Assembly: GCF_005876835.1 (NCBI RefSeq)
Contig: NZ_PPSW01000005.1
Span: 62,001-126,000, forward strand
DNA from: Pseudoalteromonas phenolica
GTDB taxonomy: Bacteria > Pseudomonadota > Gammaproteobacteria > Enterobacterales > Alteromonadaceae
Direction: 5' to 3'
Length of the DNA stretch: 64,000 bases
Shown: in pieces, positions 32,776 to 40,974 of the stretch
How the letters are laid out: every line of letters starts with the position of its first letter
Numbering within the stretch: the stretch's first letter is position 1
Program-made: the position numbers and the translations under genes
Notes under the pieces: model-generated
Seen by the model: only the letters and a program-made list of their open reading frames with translations
What the model was told of the DNA's origin: nothing
Databases searched by the model: none

Positions 32776-33564
32776 ATGCATAGTAATTCTCATAAACGAA
32801 ATAGAGCAAAAGGATCGTTTCTAAAATACTGTGCTTTTTTATTTTCATTGTGCTTTTCTGATATTACCCATGGCCTAAACCTAGTCACCAGTGAAGGGCC
32901 GCCTCATACCATAAATCATCAACTCTACAGCGGCATAGATTTAGATGTGACTAAAGCCGTGCTCAGGCAGCTCGGCTATTCTGTTAATTTGCATTTTGTC
33001 GCGCTCGGCCGTGCTGAAAAATTAGTTCGCTCGGGGCAGTACGATCTAATGGCACCGATATTCTTTGCAAAAGATAGCGATAACTTTTATATCAGCGACC
33101 CTATTGTTACCTATAAACCTATGGTGCTTTCTTTATCTGAGCGTAATTTATCTCCCGACTCTATCAGCGATCTTGCAAAGTATGCTGTGATTACTTTTCA
33201 AGGTGCGCCGGGCTATTTTGGCGATGAGTTTAAAACCATGTCGAAGCAAGCGCGATATAAAGAGTCGGCAGATATGTCGGTGATCCCCGAGATGCTGGCT
33301 AAATCCCGTTACGATTTTGCAGTATTAGACCAATATATTTTCTATTATTTCTACCGTTTGAACGACAAACAAAGAGCCATAGATATCTTTAAGCATCATT
33401 ACTTAATCCCACCTGTCACCGCCAGTGTCGCTTTTAAAGATAAAATGCTCAGAGATAGGTTTAATTTTGAATTAAAGAAGTTTAAACAGGGTAAAGGCTA
33501 CGCCAAAATCGTTGAAGCTTACCTGGGGCGAATGGAGCAAGTGGCCTTGACTGAGGCTCAGTAG
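32776..33564 (+). CDS. Periplasmic amino-acid-type substrate-binding protein
   Basis: A 262-residue protein of the SBP_bac_3 (family 3) type. After a signal peptide (about residues 15-34, CAFLFSLCFSDITHG) comes the usual LVTSEGPPHTIN...GIDLDVTKAVLRQLGYSV start and the hinge regions ending FNFELKKFKQGKGYAKI. No permease or ATPase gene is next to it, and many Alteromonadales have such orphan binding proteins whose ligand and role are not known. The following gene is convergent. Confidence 0.8.
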   Translation: MHSNSHKRNRAKGSFLKYCAFLFSLCFSDITHGLNLVTSEGPPHTINHQLYSGIDLDVTKAVLRQLGYSVNLHFVALGRAEKLVRSGQYDLMAPIFFAKDSDNFYISDPIVTYKPMVLSLSERNLSPDSISDLAKYAVITFQGAPGYFGDEFKTMSKQARYKESADMSVIPEMLAKSRYDFAVLDQYIFYYFYRLNDKQRAIDIFKHHYLIPPVTASVAFKDKMLRDRFNFELKKFKQGKGYAKIVEAYLGRMEQVALTEAQ

Positions 33565-33613
33565 TTTTGCTGATTGTCTGTAACAATATTTGCAAACTCT
33601 ATAGGGGTTTTTC

Positions 33614-34348
33614 TTAACGCTTTTGATATTCCCTCAGGCTCAATCCAAACTGTTTTTTAAAAGTGCGACTCAAATGCGCGCTGTCTGAGAAACCTGCAAT
33701 ATACGCCGCTTCAGTAGCGGTTCTTCCTTGTTGTAATGTCTGTACTGCGCAGATCAAACGTCGCCATAATAAATAAGGTCGCCAGGGGATCTGCATGGTG
33801 TCTTTAAATAAATGCAAAAAGCGACTTTCTGATAAGTTGAGCTCAACCGCAATGTCTGCTGCGCGCCACTGTTGTGGTTTTACACACTCCTTACCAATGC
33901 AGCGATTAAGTTTATCGAGTAAGCGAGCTATACGTGCATCAAGTATGGTTTGCGGTAGCGTGGTTTGAAGTGCTGGGGTTAAACCACACAAACCGAGCAA
34001 CTCACTAAGGGTCAGAGTACTGTTTAAGGGTTTATTTATCTCGATTTCAATAAAGGCTTTATCAGCCAGTTTTGCCGTGAGCTGTTTGCCAACATTGCAG
34101 CTAGGCTCGATTAAGATCACCCAACCAGCTTGCATGGTGAGCTGATGGCTAACATCTTGGTTAATGATGCTTGCACCATTGAGCTGTATTGCATCGTGAT
34201 TTGGCAGAGTAAGGCACATATCCGCGTCATCCATAGGTAATGTGATCTGAATAAGCGTGTGCTGATGGGCTGCGGTTTTTGGCACTGCGCCAAAAATGGC
34301 TAATACGCCGGGTTCGATGAGTAATTGGCTAGGTGCGTGCTGCGTCAT
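33614..34348 (-). CDS. AraC-family transcriptional regulator
   Basis: A 244-residue protein with an N-terminal region of cupin-like beta strands (about 5-95) and a C-terminal double helix-turn-helix (about 145-242): WRAADIAVELNLSESRFLHLFKD is the first HTH and TATEAAYIAGFSDSAHLSRTFKKQFGLSLREY the second, close to the AraC consensus. Target genes are unknown; it is convergent with the binding-protein gene and downstream of ppaC on the same strand, separated by a terminator. Confidence 0.88.
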   Translation of the reverse strand: MTQHAPSQLLIEPGVLAIFGAVPKTAAHQHTLIQITLPMDDADMCLTLPNHDAIQLNGASIINQDVSHQLTMQAGWVILIEPSCNVGKQLTAKLADKAFIEIEINKPLNSTLTLSELLGLCGLTPALQTTLPQTILDARIARLLDKLNRCIGKECVKPQQWRAADIAVELNLSESRFLHLFKDTMQIPWRPYLLWRRLICAVQTLQQGRTATEAAYIAGFSDSAHLSRTFKKQFGLSLREYQKR

Positions 34349-34362
34349 AGATTATGGGCAAT

Positions 34363-34391
34363 AAAAAACCGAAGACATTGCTTCGGTTTTA
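34363..34391 (-). terminator. Terminator after ppaC (minus strand)
   Basis: A 10-bp stem (AAAACCGAAG / CTTCGGTTTT) with loop ACATTG; read on the minus strand it ends in a T run. It lies about 32 bases past the ppaC stop. Confidence 0.88.
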
Positions 34392-34422
34392 TCAGCTATT
34401 TACATAACTTGCTAGTGTTTGC

Positions 34423-35343
34423 TTATGCAAACGCGTCTTGTAGTGGTGGTACTACTTGCTTCTTACGGCTTAGTACACCATCTAACCATACGCGGCTTTG
34501 CTCAGGCGCAACACCGTAAGCACGCTCAACAATGCCTTCGTCATCAGACGCGATTAGCATTTGTGAACCTTCTTTCATGATGTCTGTAAGTAGTAAGAAT
34601 ACAGAGTGACGGCCGCCTTCTTCTTTCAGCTTTGCAATATCCGCTTCAAGATCAGCTTTGATGTCGTCAAATACAGCTAGGTCGATAACTTCTAACTGAC
34701 CGATGCCTACTAGGTTACCGTTCATGTTGAAGTCTTTAAAGTCACGCATAACTAAGTCGCGAGCAGGTGTGCCTTCAACCGCTGATTTAACTTTAAACAT
34801 TTCCATGCCGAATGCTTTGTAGTCTTCGATACCTGCGATTTCAGCCAGTACTTCAACACACTTGATGTCAGCAGTCGTACAAGTTGGTGATTTGAAGATT
34901 ACAGTGTCAGATAGGATTGCACCTAACATAAGACCCGCGATGTTCTTTGGAATTTCTACACCGTAGAAGTCATACATCATCTTGATGATGGTGTTTGAAC
35001 AACCAACAGGGCGGATCCAACACTCAAGCGGTGTAGACGTCGTTAAGTCGCCAAGTTTGTGGTGGTCAACAACACCCACAACCGTTGCTTCATCAATGTC
35101 ATCTGGTGCTTGTGTTTTTTCAGTGTGGTCTACGATGTAAACTTCTTCACCTGCATAGCTCATTTTAAGCTCAGGCGCTTCGAAACCAAACGTGTCTAGA
35201 ATGAACTGTGTTTCAGGTGATACATCGCCTAAACGTGTTGCGATTGCTGCTTCACCAATTTGATTTTTTAAATATGCAAGTGCAATTGCACCACAAATAG
35301 AATCTGAATCAGGGATCTTATGACCCACTACATACATTGCCAT
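34423..35343 (-). CDS. ppaC: Manganese-dependent inorganic pyrophosphatase (class II)
   Basis: A DHH-superfamily enzyme of 306 residues that hydrolyses pyrophosphate. The metal-binding motifs are GHKIPDSDSICGAIALA near the start, VDHTEK and the DHH triplet in GVVDHHKLGD at about 90-99, and a C-terminal DHHA2 domain ending LSRKKQVVPPL with the RKK substrate-binding lysines. Class II enzymes are typical of Firmicutes but occur in Vibrio, Shewanella and Pseudoalteromonas. Confidence 0.95.
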   Translation of the reverse strand: MAMYVVGHKIPDSDSICGAIALAYLKNQIGEAAIATRLGDVSPETQFILDTFGFEAPELKMSYAGEEVYIVDHTEKTQAPDDIDEATVVGVVDHHKLGDLTTSTPLECWIRPVGCSNTIIKMMYDFYGVEIPKNIAGLMLGAILSDTVIFKSPTCTTADIKCVEVLAEIAGIEDYKAFGMEMFKVKSAVEGTPARDLVMRDFKDFNMNGNLVGIGQLEVIDLAVFDDIKADLEADIAKLKEEGGRHSVFLLLTDIMKEGSQMLIASDDEGIVERAYGVAPEQSRVWLDGVLSRKKQVVPPLQDAFA

Positions 35344-35541
35344 GGACGGAACTCCTTAAATTTTGCGCGATATTCTAGCAAACAATCACGACAGTTTAAT
35401 AGCAAGTCGATGCATTTTTAGACCTAAATCTAAGCCTAACCGAAGCAAAACAGAGTAAAAGCATGCTCCACAGTGAAGATGTTTTTCGATACACTGCAAA
35501 ACGACTATTTAATAAAAGCAATAAAGCACAGAGGCAAGCGC

Positions 35542-36030
35542 ATGGGATTGAGTCGTAAAGCATGGAATAACGTGGTGATATTCGCCATGCTGATCATGAT
35601 CTTCTTTTTAAATGGCCTGCATCACAAGCTTAACCCCAATGATCAAGCGTCTGGCCCACAGCGACTCTTACCCGAGCAAACATTTGTACTGACATTGGCT
35701 TTTCCCGGTTACAAAATTGAGCGCATTGGCACCGCTTGGCGCAGTGAAGGGCCGTGGCAAGCAAATCCAAATCAGCTGCCTTTATTGATCGATGCATGGC
35801 AACAGATTGAGTTAGAACCGACAGATATCTCTTTACCGAGCAGCAAGGCCATTAGCGTTGCGCAGTTTTGGTTAGCTGGCGAAGAGTTACCTTGGAGCTT
35901 TCAACTCTATCAAGACGCCGAGCAATACTATATTTTTGATAAGCAACAGCAATCTTGGTTGATCTTAGAGTCAGAGTTGGCGTATCAACTGTTTGAGCCG
36001 CTTAACTTAGCGCAAGCAACAGTACAGTAA
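35542..36030 (+). CDS. Hypothetical single-pass membrane protein
   Basis: A 162-residue protein I cannot assign. The ATG at 35542 is favoured because AGAGG lies 8 bases before it and it puts a membrane span (VVIFAMLIMIFFLNGL) at about residues 10-25; an upstream GTG at 35473 is possible. The rest has Trp-rich strands (WRSEGPWQAN, WLAGEELPWSFQL) and probably faces the periplasm. It lies 38 bases before mutM on the same strand and may be cotranscribed. Confidence 0.6.
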   Translation: MGLSRKAWNNVVIFAMLIMIFFLNGLHHKLNPNDQASGPQRLLPEQTFVLTLAFPGYKIERIGTAWRSEGPWQANPNQLPLLIDAWQQIELEPTDISLPSSKAISVAQFWLAGEELPWSFQLYQDAEQYYIFDKQQQSWLILESELAYQLFEPLNLAQATVQ

Positions 36031-36068
36031 CCTCAACATATTTAAAGAAATAAACATTAGAGAACTCC

Positions 36069-36878
36069 ATGCCTGAATTACCAGAAGTCGAAGTCAGCCG
36101 TTTAGGCATTAGCCCACACATTGAAAAACAAACAGTCAGCAAGGTATTGGTTCACAATGCAAGCTTGCGCTGGCCTGTGCCAGATGACGTGAAAGACATC
36201 GAAGGGTTGATTATTAATGGTGTGCGCCGTCGAGCAAAATATTTAATGCTTGATACGGATATTGGCAGTGTGATTTTACACTTGGGTATGTCGGGACATT
36301 TGCGCATTGTGCCAATCAGTGAAGCGCTCAAAAAGCACGATCATGTTGAGATCCACTTCGATAATGGCAAAGCGCTCCGCTTAAACGATGCCCGTCGTTT
36401 TGGTGCGTGTTTATGGCAAGCGCCGAATGAATCTCATGCGTTGTTCGCAAAGCTTGGACCTGAGCCTCTCACCGATGAATTCACTGCCGAGCATTTGTTT
36501 GACTGTTCTCGTAACAAGAAGGTGCCTATAAAGCAATTTATTATGGATAACCATGTGGTTGTGGGCGTTGGTAATATTTACGCCAACGAATCACTGTTCA
36601 AAGCGGGTATTCATCCAAAACGCGAAGCGGGCAAAGTATCGTTAAAGCGTTATAAATTACTCACGCCAATCATCAAAGACACTTTAGCTACGGCAATCAC
36701 CCAAGGTGGCACCACACTGAAAGACTTCGCGCAGTCTGACGGTAAACCGGGTTATTTTGCCCAGCAATTACTGGTTTATGGACGCAAAGGTGAAGAGTGC
36801 GTGACCTGTAAAACCGTGCTGAAAGAAATTCGCTTGGGGCAGCGAAGTACCGTGTATTGTCCTAAGTGCCAGAACTAG
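36069..36878 (+). CDS. mutM: Formamidopyrimidine-DNA glycosylase
   Basis: A base-excision repair enzyme that removes 8-oxoguanine and ring-opened purines. The catalytic N-terminal Pro-Glu is in [13 protein letters not shown]; Lys in RRAKYLML, the [14 protein letters not shown] helix-two-turn-helix region and the C-terminal zinc finger (CVTCKTVL...YCPKC) are all present. 269 residues matches E. coli MutM. A hairpin follows 22 bases after the stop. Confidence 0.97.
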   Translation: MPELPEVEVSRLGISPHIEKQTVSKVLVHNASLRWPVPDDVKDIEGLIINGVRRRAKYLMLDTDIGSVILHLGMSGHLRIVPISEALKKHDHVEIHFDNGKALRLNDARRFGACLWQAPNESHALFAKLGPEPLTDEFTAEHLFDCSRNKKVPIKQFIMDNHVVVGVGNIYANESLFKAGIHPKREAGKVSLKRYKLLTPIIKDTLATAITQGGTTLKDFAQSDGKPGYFAQQLLVYGRKGEECVTCKTVLKEIRLGQRSTVYCPKCQN

Positions 36879-36900
36879 AGGTTGAAAGCTACAATTTAAT

Positions 36901-36925
36901 AACTGCCAATAAGCTATTGGCAGTT
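36901..36925. terminator. Hairpin between mutM and the Cys-rich peptide gene
   Basis: A perfect 11-bp stem (AACTGCCAATA / TATTGGCAGTT) with a 3-base loop. On the minus strand it is followed by ATTAAATT, so it can serve as terminator of the convergent peptide gene; on the plus strand it could stop mutM. Confidence 0.75.
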
Positions 36926-36941
36926 AAGCACTGAGTAAAAC

Positions 36942-37127
36942 TTAGCAGGCCATAACAGCCTTACTAAATGCTGAACATCTATAAAGTGGGCAGTCAGTTA
37001 AGCAAGAGATACAGCTAAGTGCTGGGTTGGTGTAAGTACCACCTGCAACAGCAGCCGTTTGCTCGTTATTTATCTTACTCTGGCTTAAGTTTTTAAGTTG
37101 TTGCTTCTTAATTTTATTTAGTTTCAT
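36942..37127 (-). CDS. Double-Gly leader peptide with Cys-rich core (RiPP-like)
   Basis: A 61-residue peptide. The first 30 residues are a Lys/Gln-rich leader (KLNKIKKQQLKNLSQ) ending AAVAGG. After the Gly-Gly follow 31 residues with five cysteines (motifs SCISC, TDCPLYRC, terminal MAC). The leader style matches two genes at 58433 and 58718. Such leaders are known from bacteriocin and lanthipeptide-type precursors, cleaved by C39 peptidase/ABC exporters. AGGATC lies about 5 bases before the ATG on the minus strand. No LanB/LanC/LanM enzyme or C39 exporter is in this window. Function unknown. Confidence 0.7.
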   Translation of the reverse strand: MKLNKIKKQQLKNLSQSKINNEQTAAVAGGTYTNPALSCISCLTDCPLYRCSAFSKAVMAC

Positions 37128-37323
37128 TTTTATGATCCTTATATTTGTTGTACTTATCGGTAAATAAGCAAAATAAAAATTGCATAAAAAACAGTCAAAT
37201 TAAAATGAAACAATTTAAACTCACTGCAAAACAAAGTTAAATTTGATGTTTGTTTGAAAAATGTTCAACTTCCGGCTTTTAAAGGCCATTCTGCGGTTTG
37301 AATAGCCTGAAGTATGAATATTT

Positions 37324-38460
37324 TTAAATTTCGAGTGCACTTTGTTTCGATTCTTGTGTTTCAGCTTGATAACACCACGTCGACAATATCTGTGTTACTT
37401 GTTTTATTCGTAACTCAAAGCTGCTTTTTAATGCGCGCTCATGAATGGTGTGGTCGCCGTCACCATAAGGGCCAAATCCATCTAACGTTGGTACACCTGC
37501 TGCGCTGACTACGTTCGCATCTGACACACCGCCGCGTTGCTCGGTTTTTAGCGGCTCATCTAAGATCATAGCAATCTCATCAAGAAGCTGTTGTTGCAGT
37601 ACATCAGGGCTCATTACGCCGCGTTGCAAGCCGCCATTAACGTTAATTTGCACGCCAGTGATCTCCATGGCAAAACAGATATTTTCTATGCCTTTGAGTA
37701 ATCGCTGTTGCTCTTTAAGCGTTTTAAAGCGGGCTTCGACCATCATGCTTGCTTTAGGAGAAATGGTATTGGTGCTTAAACCGCCTGAGATTTTACCGAC
37801 ATTCACGGTACTGCCTTTTTTTAAATCGGTCAGAGCTGTCATCTCAGTGAGCATATTTGCCAGTGCATAGTTTGCATCGATGCCGTCGGCGTAGTGATTG
37901 CCAGCATGGGCGGCTTTGCCAATGATCTCAATATCGAACGTGGCAATGCCTTTTCTGCCAATGACGACTTCGTGATCTTTACCCGCCGCTTCAAATACCA
38001 AACACGCGTCATAGTCTTTGGCGAGTTTTGCAGTTAAATATTTACTATCATCGCTGCCAGTTTCTTCATCACTGACCAATAAAAAATCGATGTTGTAGAG
38101 TGGGGCAAATTCCGCTTTTAAATTACGAAGTGCATTTAAGGCAACAAAGTTACCGCCTTTCATATCGCACACACCAGGGCCATACACCCAGTCTTCATCT
38201 TGCTTAAACTCGGTGAAGGTATTGGGCGGAAAAACGGTATCTAGGTGGCCGAGTAATAAGACCTTTTTACCCGCTCTTTTAGGCGTATGGAAAAGTAAAT
38301 GGTCGCCAATATTGTCTCTTTGGTAACGGGTCATAGCAAAACCCAAAGGCGCAAGCAGCACTATCATTTGCTCGCCGTGTTCATCAATCCCTACTTTGTT
38401 TTTACTGTGAGAATTACAACGAATAAGGGTTGCTAATTCTGCAAAATCTATCTGTGTCAT
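37324..38460 (-). CDS. M20-family zinc carboxypeptidase (CPG2-like)
   Basis: The 378-residue product has the M20 metal motifs LLGHLDTVFP (about residue 70), GVCDMKGG, SDEETGSD with the catalytic Glu, and a dimerisation lid around IIGKAAHAGNHYADGIDAN. The C-terminal metal His is in GDGDHTIHE. There is no signal peptide. The family includes glutamate carboxypeptidase (CPG2) and aminoacyl-dipeptidases. The ATG at 38460 has AGGGA about 9 bases before it; an upstream ATG at 38502 is less likely. It is divergent from the ATP-grasp operon (189-base gap), so a functional link is possible. Confidence 0.85.
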   Translation of the reverse strand: MTQIDFAELATLIRCNSHSKNKVGIDEHGEQMIVLLAPLGFAMTRYQRDNIGDHLLFHTPKRAGKKVLLLGHLDTVFPPNTFTEFKQDEDWVYGPGVCDMKGGNFVALNALRNLKAEFAPLYNIDFLLVSDEETGSDDSKYLTAKLAKDYDACLVFEAAGKDHEVVIGRKGIATFDIEIIGKAAHAGNHYADGIDANYALANMLTEMTALTDLKKGSTVNVGKISGGLSTNTISPKASMMVEARFKTLKEQQRLLKGIENICFAMEITGVQINVNGGLQRGVMSPDVLQQQLLDEIAMILDEPLKTEQRGGVSDANVVSAAGVPTLDGFGPYGDGDHTIHERALKSSFELRIKQVTQILSTWCYQAETQESKQSALEI

Positions 38461-38649
38461 CACGTATTTCCCTGTATTAATTTGCCGCCAGTTTCTCGAC
38501 ACTATGTTTCAAGGAGGTGAATGTTTTATGAACAAATTTTGTTCGCTGTAATTGGTCAAAAAAGTGTCATCTTGATCCGTTTAAATTGCCGCCAACAGCG
38601 CAAACAATTCGTTTGTATTAGACCCGTTTTTTAAGACAAGGAACATAGT

Positions 38650-39585
38650 GTGACAGCACCTCATGTAGGCATTTGGATGTACGAAAATGGTGGCGGTAAA
38701 GCCATCGAACAGAAACTAGTTCACGCTTTGGCTGAGCGAGGCATTCAAACCTCAACAGGATTAAATTTAAGAGATGCCAGAGCGCAAGGCGGCTCAATTA
38801 TGTGTAATGGTATCGCGATGGAGAAGTTAGATACGTTTTTAAGCTACAACGCCGGACAGCAAACCCAGTATCAGCTTTATTTGTATCAAACATTGAGTGA
38901 AACCATTCCGACGCTGAATAATTACAATGCTTTCTCAATTGCTGAAGACAAATTCCGCACCTCTCACTTACTAAGCTCGCAAGGCATCGTGACACCAGAT
39001 TACCGCTTATGTCACAAGAACGACATGGACGGCTTAAAATCAGCGATCCGCGACTTCGGCGGCAAGCTGGTTTATAAACCAACCGACGGTTGGGGTGGCG
39101 TTGGCATAGTAAAAATTGACTCTGAGCAAGCGCTCGACATGCTAATGCCATTTTTAAGCCGCACCGACTTACGTTACTTCTACGTAGAGCGTTTTATCAA
39201 TTATGACAACACCGACTATCGCATTGATATTGTCGATGGAAAATGTGTGGGCTGTTATGGCCGTAAGGCGCCAAAAGATGATTGGAAAACCAACATCACC
39301 AGCGGTGGCTCTGTATTTGTTCGCGAGCCAAGTGATGAAGTGGTTGATATTGCAGTTAAAGCCACAAAAACACTCGGGTTAGAGGTAGCTGGAGTTGACC
39401 TTATTTACGACCGTGAACGAGAAGAATATGTGGTGCTTGAAGTGAATACCATTCCAGCCTTTGCCACGCCTGAACAAGAAGCGCTGGGGATTAATTTTAA
39501 TCACAGCAAAATCTCGGCCATGGTCGAACTGATAGACAAAACTGTACAACGCAAACTTTCACTGCAATCTGCCAAGGTGGCTTAA
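38650..39585 (+). CDS. RimK-like ATP-grasp ligase
   Basis: A 311-residue ATP-grasp enzyme. The second half shows the fold: GGKLVYKPTDGWGGVGIVKI (nucleotide-binding lysine and flexible loop, about 138-157), FYVERFI, DYRIDIVDGKCVGCYGRKAP, and the metal ligands in LEVAGVDLIYDREREEYVVLEVNTIPAF. RimK/LysX-type relatives join an amino acid to a carboxylate with ATP. The start is GTG with AAGGA upstream. The next gene begins 3 bases after the stop. Substrate unknown; RimK proper (ribosomal S6 glutamylation) is unlikely given the neighbours. Confidence 0.8.
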   Translation: MTAPHVGIWMYENGGGKAIEQKLVHALAERGIQTSTGLNLRDARAQGGSIMCNGIAMEKLDTFLSYNAGQQTQYQLYLYQTLSETIPTLNNYNAFSIAEDKFRTSHLLSSQGIVTPDYRLCHKNDMDGLKSAIRDFGGKLVYKPTDGWGGVGIVKIDSEQALDMLMPFLSRTDLRYFYVERFINYDNTDYRIDIVDGKCVGCYGRKAPKDDWKTNITSGGSVFVREPSDEVVDIAVKATKTLGLEVAGVDLIYDREREEYVVLEVNTIPAFATPEQEALGINFNHSKISAMVELIDKTVQRKLSLQSAKVA

Positions 39586-39588
39586 ATC

Positions 39589-40962
39589 ATGACGAAGAAA
39601 ACCTCACTGCCAAAAATCGGTCTGCTTTATTTAGACTATGTTCTGCGCTTTTTTGATAAATCTAATTTTAAAGGTTGGCCCGATAAAATTGAGCAAGTGA
39701 CCTATCATTGGGGCAATGACAAAGCCCGCTTTATTGCAGAAGTGAAGCGTAAAAAAATCGATGTGTTAATTGGTAATATTCCAGCGACAGCGTACGAGAC
39801 ATTTCGCGACATTGCCCGTGCTCTTCCTGAAGTACGTTTTTTACCGTCGCTAGATAGTCAGTTTTCCAATAAATCAAAAGAAAATGTGACGCACTTTTGC
39901 CGTAAATACGACTTACCTATCCCGCATACCGAAATTTTTTATATTCCAGAAAAAGCGCAGTCTTATCTTGCCTCGGCGATTTATCCGAAAATAATTAAAC
40001 GCTCTTACGGCCCATCGAATTATGGTGGTTACTTTGTCCATAAGGTAGATAGCTACGAAGAAGCGCAGAGCCTGCTGAGTGAAAAGCGTTATTACCCAGT
40101 GTACGTACAAGATTTTGTGCCGATGGAAGCCGATATTCGCGTTATGCTGGTTGGTCACAAACCAGTTTGTGCATTCTGGCGTCGTCCGCCTGAGGGGGAG
40201 TGGCTGACTAACACCAGCCAGGGCGGCAGCATGGACTACCAAGGTATTCCAAAGTCAGTGCTTGATCTTGCGACTAAGACTTCAAAAGCGGCAAATGCAG
40301 AGTATTGGGCTTGTGATATCGCCTTAGGCAAAGATGGCAAGCTGCGCATTTTAGAGTGTGCGACTGCGTTTGCGGCCTTCCCTTATATTCGAGATTGGAT
40401 TGGCCAGTATTTGATGTGGCTATTGGGCGAAGGGCGTTTTCGTAAACCAAATATTCCTATTTATAACTGGGAAGAGCTGGGCAAAATTGATGCACGCTTT
40501 CTGCGTACCATGCGCCATATTGGTTTCTCTAAATATACCCCAAGCCAAGACTGCGGCGAATTATTTACCGATATGACAGAGCAAAGATATCCAATCTTTG
40601 ATACCCACTACCGCGCGGGTGAAGAGTGGCCGAGTGAGATCTGGAATCTACAAGATAACTTTAAACTGCCTGCTAAAGTGCTGCCAGCATCAGCCATGCA
40701 ACCGATACCAGGCAGTGATGAAGTCATGTCTGAAACCGATTTACCGAATGTGGCATTTGATGAGTCACAAATTCGCGCCATGCTGGGTGAAGTGAAAGGC
40801 GTGGGTGACAAAATGATTGATGACATCTTAGAGACATTTGGCGCAACTGGCGTGGTTGAGGCTTTAAATACTGAGCCTGAACAGCTGTGTGTTGTAAAAA
40901 ACCTCAAAGCGAAAAAGCTAGAGAAAATCGTCGATCACTGGCAGGCCTTTACAAAAGCATAA
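39589..40962 (+). CDS. ATP-grasp protein with C-terminal helix-hairpin-helix
   Basis: A 457-residue protein unlike the first. Residues about 90-290 look like an ATP-grasp core: FCRKYDLPIPHTEIFYIPEK, KIIKRSYGPSNYGGYFVHKV (Lys and glycine loop), VYVQDFVPMEADIRVMLVG, ACDIALGKDGKLRILECATAFAAFP. Residues about 390-455 form a helix-hairpin-helix (VKGVGDKMIDDILETFGATG, then VKNLKAKKLEKIVDHW) of the kind that usually binds DNA or another protein. This pairing is unusual for a ligase. It sits 12 bases before the M14 gene and 3 after the first ligase: one operon. Confidence 0.75.
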   Translation: MTKKTSLPKIGLLYLDYVLRFFDKSNFKGWPDKIEQVTYHWGNDKARFIAEVKRKKIDVLIGNIPATAYETFRDIARALPEVRFLPSLDSQFSNKSKENVTHFCRKYDLPIPHTEIFYIPEKAQSYLASAIYPKIIKRSYGPSNYGGYFVHKVDSYEEAQSLLSEKRYYPVYVQDFVPMEADIRVMLVGHKPVCAFWRRPPEGEWLTNTSQGGSMDYQGIPKSVLDLATKTSKAANAEYWACDIALGKDGKLRILECATAFAAFPYIRDWIGQYLMWLLGEGRFRKPNIPIYNWEELGKIDARFLRTMRHIGFSKYTPSQDCGELFTDMTEQRYPIFDTHYRAGEEWPSEIWNLQDNFKLPAKVLPASAMQPIPGSDEVMSETDLPNVAFDESQIRAMLGEVKGVGDKMIDDILETFGATGVVEALNTEPEQLCVVKNLKAKKLEKIVDHWQAFTKA

Positions 40963-40974
40963 CGGGAAGTAGGC

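Noticed and set aside
37314..37508. Plus-strand ORF over the end of the M20 gene
   Set aside because: It is antisense to a well-supported enzyme and has no ribosome site or family features.
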